A program made the translations under genes and the position numbers. This document shows positions 8,608 through 16,158 of a stretch of DNA of 64,000 bases, piece by piece. This stretch comes from Mycolicibacterium madagascariense (GTDB taxonomy: Bacteria; Actinomycetota; Actinomycetes; Mycobacteriales; Mycobacteriaceae), in assembly GCF_010729665.1 (NCBI RefSeq), contig NZ_AP022610.1, positions 1,984,001 through 2,048,000 on the forward strand, in the 5' to 3' direction. The notes beneath the pieces are model-generated. The model searched no databases, was not told where the DNA came from, and was given only the letters and a program-made list of their open reading frames with translations. The stretch's first letter is position 1. The number at the start of each line of letters is the position of its first letter.

Positions 8608-9210
8608 TCACGGGTTGCGGTGCAGGGCGGTGACGGCGCGAAACGCGTGGCGCAGTGTCGCGCGGATCCGCCGCTTGTCCACCGGGCCCAGGGGTCGGTA
8701 GAGGTTGTCGATCTCCAAGCCCGCCATGACCGCCATCACGGTGCGGGAGTCCAATTCGGGGTAGTGCGAACCGAGTTCGCGAAAGAGTCGGCTGAGCGCG
8801 GGGACCATCGCCGCGTACCACGCCTCGAACATGGGTCGCAGCCGTTCGTCGCGGCTCGCTTCGGTGACGAGTTCGTAGCGGGTGACGATCGCACCCTGGG
8901 GTGAGGTGAAACCGTCGATGATCATGTCGGCGAACAGGTCTGCGAGTTGCTCAGCGGTCATGGTGGGATCGAGGCGTTCCGCGGTCCTGACCACCCGTTC
9001 GATCTCGCGATCGGAGAGCTGTTGGAAGGCTTGGGCGATGAGGTCGGACTTGTCCTCGAAGTAGTAGCTCAGCGCGCCGAGCTGAATCCGAGCCTGGCTG
9101 GCCACCGTGCGCATCGACAGCCCGGCCAGTCCAACCCGGGCCATGACTTCGATGGCGGCGTCGATGATCTCGACGCGCCGCGCGGCTCCGCGTGCCGTGG
9201 TGCCCGTCAT
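8608..9210 (-). CDS. TetR-family transcriptional regulator
   Basis: A 200-residue regulator starting at ATG 9210. The helix-turn-helix lies at about residues 10-55 (AGLSMRTVASQARIQLGALSYYFEDKSDLI), followed by an effector domain. The ATG overlaps the TGA stop of the upstream binding-protein gene as ATGA, so translation is coupled; the frame is open back to 9330 but that part lies inside the neighbour. It is followed by the agmatinase gene. Control of this small operon by the ligand imported or hydrolysed is a reasonable inference. Confidence 0.88.
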   Translation of the reverse strand: MTGTTARGAARRVEIIDAAIEVMARVGLAGLSMRTVASQARIQLGALSYYFEDKSDLIAQAFQQLSDREIERVVRTAERLDPTMTAEQLADLFADMIIDGFTSPQGAIVTRYELVTEASRDERLRPMFEAWYAAMVPALSRLFRELGSHYPELDSRTVMAVMAGLEIDNLYRPLGPVDKRRIRATLRHAFRAVTALHRNP

Positions 9211-10769
9211 CCCGCGAACGTGAGGGTGGAGAAGTCGGTGTCCCACATCCAGGCGGGCTGACTCTGCCAATTCGAGTAGCCCTTGCGGGTGGCGATCGAA
9301 TTGTGCAGGTCGGCCAGGTTCACCCAGCACAGCGAATCGCGGTAGGCCTTGGCGGCCTCGACGTACAGGGCGCGCGAGCGTGCCTGATCGGGCTCGGCGC
9401 TGCCCTGGTCCAACAGCGCGTCGGCGGCGGGCACCGAGCAGCCCTGCAGATTTACCGGCGCGTTGGTGTATTGGTAGATGCGCGACCAGGTATCAGGGTG
9501 GGCCGCATCGGGATTGAACGAGGCGAGCAGGAGATCGGGACGCTGTTCGGGGTGCTCGTTGAGGGCGAAGAACTGTCCCGACGGGAAGTCTCGGACGGTG
9601 GGGGTGAACCCGGCCTGCTGGAGGATGACCTGGACGTGGTTGGCCAGATCCTGCAGCGTGCTGTCGCCCGTCGGGTAGCCGATGGACACCGCGCCGCCCC
9701 TGCTCCCCAGCGTGTTCAGTGCGGCGGGGTCGTACTGATGGCGGTCGGGGACCGCGCCGTCCGGCAGCATGCCGCTGGGGTAGAACTGCGTTGACGGGGC
9801 ACCCTGCTGACCGAAGACGTCCGTGGTCAGGGCCGTCTGATCGAGTCCGGCGCTGAGCGCCGCCCGTGCGGGAACCGGGCCGAACACCGGTGAAGCCGGA
9901 TTCACCATGACCATGGCCTTGACCAATGCATTCTGTTGCAGCACTTCGGTATTGGATGCCGACGCCACGGCCTCGTAGTCGCCCTTCGACAACCCGTGCA
10001 GGATCATGTCGAGCTGGCCCTGATCGAGTTGCAGACGCTGGACCGCGGTCGCCGAGATCACCGGCAGGGTGACGGTCGTGATCCGGGGTGCGATGCCCCA
10101 GTAGTTCGCGTTGGCCTTCAGTGTGTAGTGGTCGGCGGGAATGGCCTCGGTCAGCTCGTAGGGCCCGGTGCCCGCGGTGTGGGCGGCGAGCCAGGCCGTG
10201 GCGTGATCGCCGCCCGCGGTGTGCTGCGCCACCGCGGTCGGGCTCGTCATCAGCGGACCGTACGGGGAGGCGAGGTAGTCCAGGAACGGCGCCACGGGTT
10301 TCTTCAACGTGACGACGAACGTCAGCGGGTTGGGGCTCTGCATGTCGGCGACCTCGGCGAGCATGTAGGACGGTCCGCCCGCCATGTCGATGCGACGTTG
10401 GAAGCTGGCTTTCGCGGCGGCCGCATCGAATGGGGTGCCGTCCGCGAATTTCACGCCGGGTCGGAGCGCGAAGGTGTAGGTCAGTCCGTCGGGGGAGACC
10501 GTCCACCCGGTCGCGAGGAGGCCTTGGATGGTCGTCGACCCTGGCGCGTAGTGGACCAACCCCTGATAGGCGGAGGTCATGATGAGTAGGCCCTCGGGTT
10601 GATAGAACGTGTCGGGATCCAACGGCGGTGGATCGCTCAATAGCGGGGTCCGCACCGATGACGTGAGCGCTGCGCTGCCGGCCCCGTCGTGGGCCGACCC
10701 CGAACACGCGGTGCTCGACAACAGCAGCAGGGTGGCGGCGAGGGCGGCGAGCCCGGTCGTGCGTGGCAT
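9207..10769 (-). CDS. ABC transporter solute-binding lipoprotein, family 5 (peptide/opine type)
   Basis: A 520-residue secreted lipoprotein. Residues 1-23 are a lipoprotein signal with lipobox LSSTAC. The body follows the SBP family 5 plan (TYTFALRPGVKFADGTPFDA at about residues 103-122, and GTGPYEL later). Such proteins deliver oligopeptides, opines or other amine-rich solutes to a membrane transporter. No permease or ATPase gene is adjacent, so the partner transporter is elsewhere. ATG 10769 has AGGAG upstream. Its stop overlaps the TetR start by 4 bases. It diverges from an SDR gene with about 200 bases between. Confidence 0.88.
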   Translation of the reverse strand: MPRTTGLAALAATLLLLSSTACSGSAHDGAGSAALTSSVRTPLLSDPPPLDPDTFYQPEGLLIMTSAYQGLVHYAPGSTTIQGLLATGWTVSPDGLTYTFALRPGVKFADGTPFDAAAAKASFQRRIDMAGGPSYMLAEVADMQSPNPLTFVVTLKKPVAPFLDYLASPYGPLMTSPTAVAQHTAGGDHATAWLAAHTAGTGPYELTEAIPADHYTLKANANYWGIAPRITTVTLPVISATAVQRLQLDQGQLDMILHGLSKGDYEAVASASNTEVLQQNALVKAMVMVNPASPVFGPVPARAALSAGLDQTALTTDVFGQQGAPSTQFYPSGMLPDGAVPDRHQYDPAALNTLGSRGGAVSIGYPTGDSTLQDLANHVQVILQQAGFTPTVRDFPSGQFFALNEHPEQRPDLLLASFNPDAAHPDTWSRIYQYTNAPVNLQGCSVPAADALLDQGSAEPDQARSRALYVEAAKAYRDSLCWVNLADLHNSIATRKGYSNWQSQPAWMWDTDFSTLTFAG

Positions 10770-10967
10770 CGAGGACTCCTGGGCTTGGCGACGTGTCGAG
10801 TTTCGCCACATCGCATTTCGCGCACGTGACGCGGCCGTTACCAGTTTGTACGAACGACCAAGATTTGGACGATCGACCGGGAAATCGTGGGAAAGCCGTT
10901 CTAGGGTTCAGCCACGGACACCGTCCGACGTCGCTCTCCTCGCCCAAACGTGAACGGATGGAACGCA

Positions 10968-11750
10968 ATGCCCAGTGCGGTACCGGCAGCCTTCGACCTC
11001 AGCGGACACGTCGCGCTGATCACCGGGTCGAGCAGTGACATCGGCATCGGGTTCGCCTCGGCGCGACTGCTGGGTCAGTTGGGCGCCTCGGTCATGGTCA
11101 CGGGAACCACGGACCGCGCCGCCCTGCGCGCCGACGAGCTTCGGGCGGAGGGGATCTCGGCCGAGTCCCACGTGGCCGATCTGATGGACCCCGACGCGGC
11201 CCGCGGCTTGGTCGACGCGACCGAGTCGGCGTTCGGCAAGGTCGACGTGCTGGTCAACAACGCCGGGCTGGCGTCGGTAAACAGTCCCGAGCAGCCCAAT
11301 CCGGCGAACGCCATGACCGACGAGGAGTGGTCACTGGTGTTGCGGCGCAATCTCGACAGCGCATTCTTCGTGACGCGCGCGGTGCTGCCGGGGATGGTCG
11401 ATCGCGGCTACGGTCGCATCGTCAACGTCGGCTCGACCGCAGGGGTGCTGACGGCCTACACCGGCGACGTCGGGTACCACACGGCCAAGGCGGCGATGCT
11501 GGGGATGACGCGTTCGGTCGCCGTGGACTTCGCCAAAAGCGGGGTGACGGCCAACCTGGTCCTACCGGGGTGGATCGCGACGGCGGCGCAGCTGCCCTCC
11601 GAGGTCGAAGCGGGCAACGCCACCCCGGTGGGCCGCTCGGCGGATGCCGCCGAGGTGGCCGCGGGCGTGGCATTCCTGGCAACGCCGGGGGCGTCCTACG
11701 TCACCGGCACCACGCTCATCATCGACGGGGCGAACTCCCTTGGCGGCTGA
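10968..11750 (+). CDS. Short-chain dehydrogenase/reductase
   Basis: A 260-residue classical SDR: cofactor motif TGSSSDIGIG near residue 20, NNAG near 90, catalytic Ser in VNVGSTAG, and YHTAK giving Tyr and Lys. The C-terminus ends in the usual YVTGTTLIIDGA. GGATGGA upstream supports ATG 10968; a GTG at 10950 is in frame but less well placed. The cofactor loop has Asp in place of the more common Gly (SSSDIG). Substrate unknown. It diverges from the solute-binding lipoprotein gene and is convergent with the ImmA-like gene. Confidence 0.88.
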   Translation: MPSAVPAAFDLSGHVALITGSSSDIGIGFASARLLGQLGASVMVTGTTDRAALRADELRAEGISAESHVADLMDPDAARGLVDATESAFGKVDVLVNNAGLASVNSPEQPNPANAMTDEEWSLVLRRNLDSAFFVTRAVLPGMVDRGYGRIVNVGSTAGVLTAYTGDVGYHTAKAAMLGMTRSVAVDFAKSGVTANLVLPGWIATAAQLPSEVEAGNATPVGRSADAAEVAAGVAFLATPGASYVTGTTLIIDGANSLGG

Positions 11751-11775
11751 GCGAACGCCAGCGTGTCCAACCGCT

Positions 11776-11790
11776 CAAACGCTGCGTTTG
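11776..11790. terminator. Short inverted repeat between convergent genes
   Basis: CAAACGC and GCGTTTG form 7-base arms around a single T (6-base arms if a three-base loop is allowed), between the SDR stop and the ImmA-like stop. It is a weak candidate for a bidirectional terminator. Confidence 0.35.
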
Positions 11791-11807
11791 CACGGCGTGG
11801 TCGCGGG

Positions 11808-12248
11808 TCAGGGCGTCCACAGACAGTCGTCGCGAAGCAGTTCGGAGACCTCTGCGGCTTCGATGTCCCCGAGGGTGCTGAGGCGCACGTCCAGAGTCGG
11901 CTCGTCGACCCAGAGTCGCTCGGCCAGTTCGCGCGGCTGTCGCGTCCAGCGCAACCCGTCGACGAGCGCGTCGACGGTGATGAGCCTGCGCGCCGAGATC
12001 TCCTCGACCACCCGCTCCTCGCGGGCCGCGGCGATCGGATCCAGCGGCACCGGGCCGCGCTCACGATGGACGAGTTCGTGGGTGAGCGTGCACCGCCGTT
12101 CGGCCTGAGTCAATATGCGGGACAACCAGATTCGATCGTCCAGCTGTAGTCCCATGATCCGGTCCGGCAGCCCGTACCGGCAGGACACGACGACGTCGCC
12201 GTAATGGTCGCGCAGCACCCGCCAGGGGTGCCAAGGCCCTTTCCCCAT
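11808..12248 (-). CDS. ImmA/IrrE-type metallo-endopeptidase
   Basis: A 146-residue protein with the zinc-protease signature HELVH (about residues 56-60, in LTHELVHRERG). In this family it cleaves or inactivates a partner repressor. The N-terminal WRVLRDHYGDVVVSC segment is also typical of actinobacterial ImmA-like proteins next to phage-type repressors. Start ATG 12248: TAGGCT lies 7 bases upstream, which suggests a leaderless transcript. Upstream on the same strand is an HTH protein, its likely substrate (inference). Confidence 0.85.
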   Translation of the reverse strand: MGKGPWHPWRVLRDHYGDVVVSCRYGLPDRIMGLQLDDRIWLSRILTQAERRCTLTHELVHRERGPVPLDPIAAAREERVVEEISARRLITVDALVDGLRWTRQPRELAERLWVDEPTLDVRLSTLGDIEAAEVSELLRDDCLWTP

Positions 12249-12255
12249 GCCGGGG

Positions 12256-12261
12256 AGCCTA
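12256..12261 (-). promoter_or_regulatory. -10 element of a leaderless promoter for the ImmA-like gene
   Basis: The minus strand reads TAGGCT, then 7 bases, then ATG 12248, matching TANNNT with transcription starting at or next to the start codon. The element lies inside the intergenic gap after the HTH gene, so the protease gene may have its own promoter. Confidence 0.45.
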
Positions 12262-12291
12262 CGAACGGGGTACGACAGAGTGGTCCCGTGC

Positions 12292-13038
12292 TCAGCCTCC
12301 GTCGGCGGTGCCGGCGTCCGCGTCGTCCTGGTCCGGTCGGCCGGGTTGGTAGCCGGGCGGTGCCGTACGCGCGGCCCGCAGGGTGTCCTGCCCTGGCGGA
12401 CCATGGCCGATGCCGGCGGCGGTACCGTTGCCACTCGCGACCCTCATTCGTCGCAGACGCTTCGTCTCGCGCTTCATCCTCCTGAGGCGCTCGGTGTCAC
12501 CGCCGAACACCGCCCGCGCGACCTCGTCCACGGCCCCGGCGAGGTCGTCGACGTCCCCGAGGACGTCGTGCACCCGGGACAGGAACGACTGCACCTGCTC
12601 TGGAACCGCCGCGTCGACGTCGGTGTCGACGGCGCGTGCGGACAACCGGACGTCGTCGGCGTCCACCGCAAGAGCGGCGACCAGTGCGGCGACGTCGTCG
12701 TGAATCGCGGCGGCCGCCCCGTCCGTCGCCACCGGCTCCTCATCGGACTTCGGCCGCGCGTCGAAGCGCGGATCGCGCACCGCCGCGGTCGCGGTGATCT
12801 CGCCGCGGACGACCTTCGCCGCGGTGTCGGGGACCCATGCCAGGCCGATGTCGAGCTTGGTGAGCGTGGACCGGGTCACCGACTGCGACGCGGCGGCCTC
12901 CAGGCTCGTCATGGTGCTGTTGGCCGGTCCGCCGTCGTGCCACACCTCGAGCTGCGACCGGCCGAGGTAACGCCGACGTTCGCTGACTGCGGTGGCGAGG
13001 GCGTCGACCGCGTCCTGGCTCCACTGAGGCATGGCCAT
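12292..13038 (-). CDS. Helix-turn-helix regulator paired with ImmA-like protease
   Basis: A 248-residue protein. Residues 1-80 look like a DNA-binding domain (WSQDAVDALATAVSERRRY, then RSTLTKLDIGLAWVPDTAAK), similar to N-termini of actinobacterial HTH proteins that sit beside ImmA proteases. Residues 85-190 are acidic and helical; the last 60 residues are Arg/Gly/Asp-rich and probably disordered. Start at ATG 13038, or ATG 13032 two codons later. It diverges from the XRE gene across 160 bases. Role as a repressor relieved by proteolysis is inferred from the neighbour. Confidence 0.7.
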   Translation of the reverse strand: MAMPQWSQDAVDALATAVSERRRYLGRSQLEVWHDGGPANSTMTSLEAAASQSVTRSTLTKLDIGLAWVPDTAAKVVRGEITATAAVRDPRFDARPKSDEEPVATDGAAAAIHDDVAALVAALAVDADDVRLSARAVDTDVDAAVPEQVQSFLSRVHDVLGDVDDLAGAVDEVARAVFGGDTERLRRMKRETKRLRRMRVASGNGTAAGIGHGPPGQDTLRAARTAPPGYQPGRPDQDDADAGTADGG

Positions 13039-13186
13039 AGCGTCGCAATTTTCTTAGGCAAACCCAAGCGCGGTCCCGCAAACCGGCTTGCGCACGACCA
13101 TCGCGGCTGTCGCCGGTACGCCAGCGTGCGAGCGCATGACCTTGGTTTTCCGCGAAGAGGTGCTTCGTCGACGCTTGGAAGCCAAA

Positions 13187-13192
13187 TAGAAT
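13187..13192 (+). promoter_or_regulatory. -10 element of a leaderless promoter for the XRE gene
   Basis: TAGAAT ends 6 bases before GTG 13199, the exact spacing for transcription starting at the G of the start codon. No ribosome site precedes the GTG, which supports a leaderless transcript. Confidence 0.6.
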
Positions 13193-13198
13193 CGGTGT

Positions 13199-13537
13199 GT
13201 GACCCAAGCATCGGCCAAGCCCGTCCCGCGGCGGGGAGCCAAGGATCCCCCTCGCGTGCCCATCAAGTACATCAGGTTGGCGGCCAACCTCTCCATCGAT
13301 GCGGTGATCGCGCGCATTCACCAGCAGACCGGACGGACGTACTCACGGGGGTCGATCAGCGCTATCGAGAACGGCCACCGCGGGGCGTCATCGGAGGTGC
13401 TGCGCGCCCTCGAACTGGCCTACCGTTTGCCGCTCGGATCGATCACGACCGACTACGTGCCCCGCGCCCCCCGCGCCCGCAGGAACGGTCGGGTCGACGA
13501 GGCCGCCAGGACGGTCTTCGCCGACGCCGCCACGTAA
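13199..13537 (+). CDS. XRE-family helix-turn-helix protein, phage-repressor-like
   Basis: A 112-residue protein with a Cro/C1-type HTH at about residues 22-75 (IKYIRLAANLSIDAVIARIH, then SRGSISAIENGHRG), closely patterned on small HTH proteins of actinophages and integrated elements. The C-terminal 35 residues are basic. GTG 13199 follows a leaderless -10. It faces away from the HTH/ImmA pair, giving a divergent regulatory layout like a lysogeny switch, but no integrase or structural phage genes are in view. Confidence 0.82.
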   Translation: MTQASAKPVPRRGAKDPPRVPIKYIRLAANLSIDAVIARIHQQTGRTYSRGSISAIENGHRGASSEVLRALELAYRLPLGSITTDYVPRAPRARRNGRVDEAARTVFADAAT

Positions 13538-13602
13538 CCCCACCGCCCCTCGCGCGAAAGTGTCGGCCGTCCGCGTTGTACGGCTGCCGGTAGCAGCCCA
13601 CG

Positions 13603-14040
13603 ATGGACGCCATGGCGCACCACATCCGAATCCGGCCGTTCAACACGCGCGACACCTATCCCGAGCAGAACCTGGACAACGACCTCGCCCAGGCAGTCGT
13701 GGCCGGGGGCGTGGTGTACCTACGCGGTCAGATCGGCCAGGACCTCGACACCAGGGAATCGGTCGGCATCGGCGACGTCGAGGCGCAGGCCGAGAAGGCC
13801 ATGGCGAACATCGCCATGCTGCTCGACGAGGCGGGCAGCTCGCTGCAGGACGTCGTGAAGGTGACGGTCTACCTCGTCGACATCCGGTACCGCGAGCCGG
13901 TGTACCGCGTGATGGGCCGGTGGCTCAAGGGCGTGCATCCGGTCTCCACCGGGCTCGTGGTGAGCGCCCTCGCCAGGCCCGAATGGCTCGTGGAGATCGA
14001 TGCCACGGCCGTGCTCTCCGAGCCGGGGAGCCCGGCGTGA
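13603..14040 (+). CDS. RidA/YjgF/UK114-family protein
   Basis: A 145-residue protein of the RidA fold, which forms trimers and hydrolyses reactive enamines/imines or related deamination intermediates. Family features are VVYLRGQIGQD near residue 37, LQDVVKVTVYLVDI near 80, and the closing VEIDATAVL. ATG 13603 is used; ATG 13612 three codons later is also possible. Its TGA overlaps the GTG of a DUF1028 gene, so the two are translationally coupled and probably act in one amine/amide breakdown step. Confidence 0.88.
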   Translation: MDAMAHHIRIRPFNTRDTYPEQNLDNDLAQAVVAGGVVYLRGQIGQDLDTRESVGIGDVEAQAEKAMANIAMLLDEAGSSLQDVVKVTVYLVDIRYREPVYRVMGRWLKGVHPVSTGLVVSALARPEWLVEIDATAVLSEPGSPA

Positions 14041-14708
14041 CGTTCTCCCTCGTCGCACGCGACGGGTCGGGAGCCTTCGGCATCGTCATCAGCTCCTCGA
14101 GCCCGGCGGTCGCCGCGCGGTGCGCGCATCTGCGCACCGGTGTCGGTGCCGTCTGCAGTCAGAACGTCACCAATCCCCAGCTGGGCGTCGTCGCCCTGGA
14201 CGCGCTGGCCGATGGGCGGGATGCGGCCGGCGCGCTGGCGACGACGCTGGCGTCCGAACCCCACCGTGACCATCGGCAGGTCGTGATCGTCGACGGCCGC
14301 GGCGGCACCGCCGTGCACACCGGGACGCACGCGCTCGGCATCAACCACCACGCGCAGACGACGGGCGCGGCCGCGGCGGGCAACATGCTGCGCGACGCCG
14401 CGGTCGTCGAGGCGCTGCTCGCGGGATACGTCGACTCGGCGGCGGCGACGCTGGAGGCCCGCCTGCTGGACGGTCTGGTCGCGGCCGCCGCGGCGGGCGG
14501 CGAGGCCGGGCCGGTGCGCAGCGCGGGCCTGCAGGTCGTCGAGGACGTGCCGTGGCCCGTCACCGACCTGCGGGTCGACTGGCACGACGATCCCGTCACC
14601 GAACTGCGACGGCTCTGGGACGTGTGGGAACCCCAGAAACGGGACTACCGCACCCGCGGGCTGGACCCCACCGTCGCACCCTCCTACGGCGTCCCGGGCG
14701 ACCCGTGA
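14037..14708 (+). CDS. DUF1028 protein (predicted Ntn-type hydrolase)
   Basis: A 223-residue protein matching DUF1028, which is thought to adopt an Ntn-hydrolase-like fold. The start TFSLVARDGSG is characteristic, with the conserved acidic/Ser pocket in IVISSSSPAVAARC and VTNPQLGVVALD. GTG 14037 overlaps the RidA stop (GTGA). The C-terminal 40 residues (DDPVTELRRLWDVWEPQKRDY) match the family's C-terminal extension. The 3' end overlaps the convergent monooxygenase gene by 25 bases. Substrate unknown. Confidence 0.85.
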   Translation: MTFSLVARDGSGAFGIVISSSSPAVAARCAHLRTGVGAVCSQNVTNPQLGVVALDALADGRDAAGALATTLASEPHRDHRQVVIVDGRGGTAVHTGTHALGINHHAQTTGAAAAGNMLRDAAVVEALLAGYVDSAAATLEARLLDGLVAAAAAGGEAGPVRSAGLQVVEDVPWPVTDLRVDWHDDPVTELRRLWDVWEPQKRDYRTRGLDPTVAPSYGVPGDP

Positions 14709-15976
14709 CCGCGCTCCGTCAGCTGGGCGAGGTAGCCGCGCTGGGTGCTGATGTGGTCGGCGAGGTACTTGGCGTCATGCCATACGCCCCAGATGAAACT
14801 CGACCCGCGTCGCGAAAGCCATGGCAGGCCAACGAAGTACACGCCGGGTTCGGAGGACACCCCGCGGCGGTGCCGCGGTCGGCCGTGCTCGTCGAGCGCG
14901 TCGACCCGTAGCCAGCGGTAGTCGGTCGCGTACCCGGTCGCCCAGACGACCGAGGAGACCCCGGCGTCCGCGAGATCGAGTTCGAGCACGGGGTCGGTGA
15001 CCGCGTCGGGGACGGGACCCAGCGCCCGCGCCTGCGGATCGGCGGGCAGGTCGAGCCCGTTGCGTGCGACGTAGGCGTCGGCCTGGTCGAGTAGCGACAG
15101 GTAGCTGGCGTCACCGTTGGCGATGTTCGTGCCGAGGTCGGGTGCGAAGTGCAGGACGCCGTCGTCGAAGGTCGACGTCCTGCCCACCAGCTGGATGCCC
15201 CGCTGGGCCAGTTCGCGGAAGTCGACGGTGTGACCGCCGTGGGCGCCGCTGACCGCGATCGTGACGTGCTCGGCGCCCCGCGGCGGCGTCTCGGCATCCC
15301 ACAGCCCGAGAACGCCCAGCCACCAACAGAAGTCGCGGCCGCGATAGCGCCGCGGCGGACGATCGTGCGGCCCGACCGATAGGAACACCCGCCGACCCGA
15401 CCGGCGGAGTTCGTCGGCGATCTGCACGCCGGACGATCCGGAGCCGACCACCAGGACGGCGCCGTCGGGCAACTGTCCAGGGTTGCGGTAGCCGCTGGAG
15501 TGAAGCTGCAGGGGCACGGCGCCGTCGGGGATGATCGCGGGGTGGACGGGCCGCTGAAACGGTCCTGTCGCCGCGACGACGACGCGGGCGTCGATGACGC
15601 CGTCGGTCGTCTGCACCTCGAAGCCGGGGCGACCGACGTGTCTGGTCACCGACGTCACCTCGACGCCGCACCGGATCGGGGCGTCGATCTTCTCGGCGTA
15701 GGCGACGAAGTAGTCGGCGACGCGGTCCTTGCCGGCGAAGCCGTCGGGGGCGACGTCGACGAATTCCAGGTTGGGGAAGCGGTCGTGCCAGGCCGGCCCG
15801 TTGGCGACGAGGGAGTCCCAGCGTTCCGAACGCCAGCGCTCGGCGATGCGGTGGCGTTCGAGGATCACGTGTGGCACGCCGCACGCGCCGAGATGTTCGC
15901 TCATCGCGAGCCCGGCCTGGCCACCGCCAACCACCACGACGTCGACCTCGCCGCTGGGCTCCGATCGGTCTGCCAC
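14684..15976 (-). CDS. Flavin-containing monooxygenase-like oxidoreductase (CzcO/YUCCA type)
   Basis: A 430-residue protein with two dinucleotide folds: FAD motif VVVVGGGQAGLAMSEHL at residues 13-29 and NADPH motif VLVVGSGSSGVQIADEL at about 174-190. AATGPFQRP lies between and VWATGYATDY near the C-terminus, the usual ATG-containing motif of class B monooxygenases. GTG 15976 has GGAGG nearby; the longer open frame upstream is not supported. Likely oxidises a nitrogen-, sulfur- or carbonyl-containing small molecule. Convergent with DUF1028. Confidence 0.88.
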   Translation of the reverse strand: MADRSEPSGEVDVVVVGGGQAGLAMSEHLGACGVPHVILERHRIAERWRSERWDSLVANGPAWHDRFPNLEFVDVAPDGFAGKDRVADYFVAYAEKIDAPIRCGVEVTSVTRHVGRPGFEVQTTDGVIDARVVVAATGPFQRPVHPAIIPDGAVPLQLHSSGYRNPGQLPDGAVLVVGSGSSGVQIADELRRSGRRVFLSVGPHDRPPRRYRGRDFCWWLGVLGLWDAETPPRGAEHVTIAVSGAHGGHTVDFRELAQRGIQLVGRTSTFDDGVLHFAPDLGTNIANGDASYLSLLDQADAYVARNGLDLPADPQARALGPVPDAVTDPVLELDLADAGVSSVVWATGYATDYRWLRVDALDEHGRPRHRRGVSSEPGVYFVGLPWLSRRGSSFIWGVWHDAKYLADHISTQRGYLAQLTERGHGSPGTP

Positions 15977-16158
15977 GATGACCTCCGCTTCGCGCCGGGG
16001 GAATGAGCACGTCACGCCTCGGCGTCCTGATGGGCGGCACGCTCCCGTCCGACGACAGTGATTCTGACTGGCGACGTCGCGGACCGCACGGCGGCTTTCA
16101 TAGCCAATCCAAAACCAACTCAAAGAGCGTGCATCAGCTGCGGTGGCCCAATGGTGTC

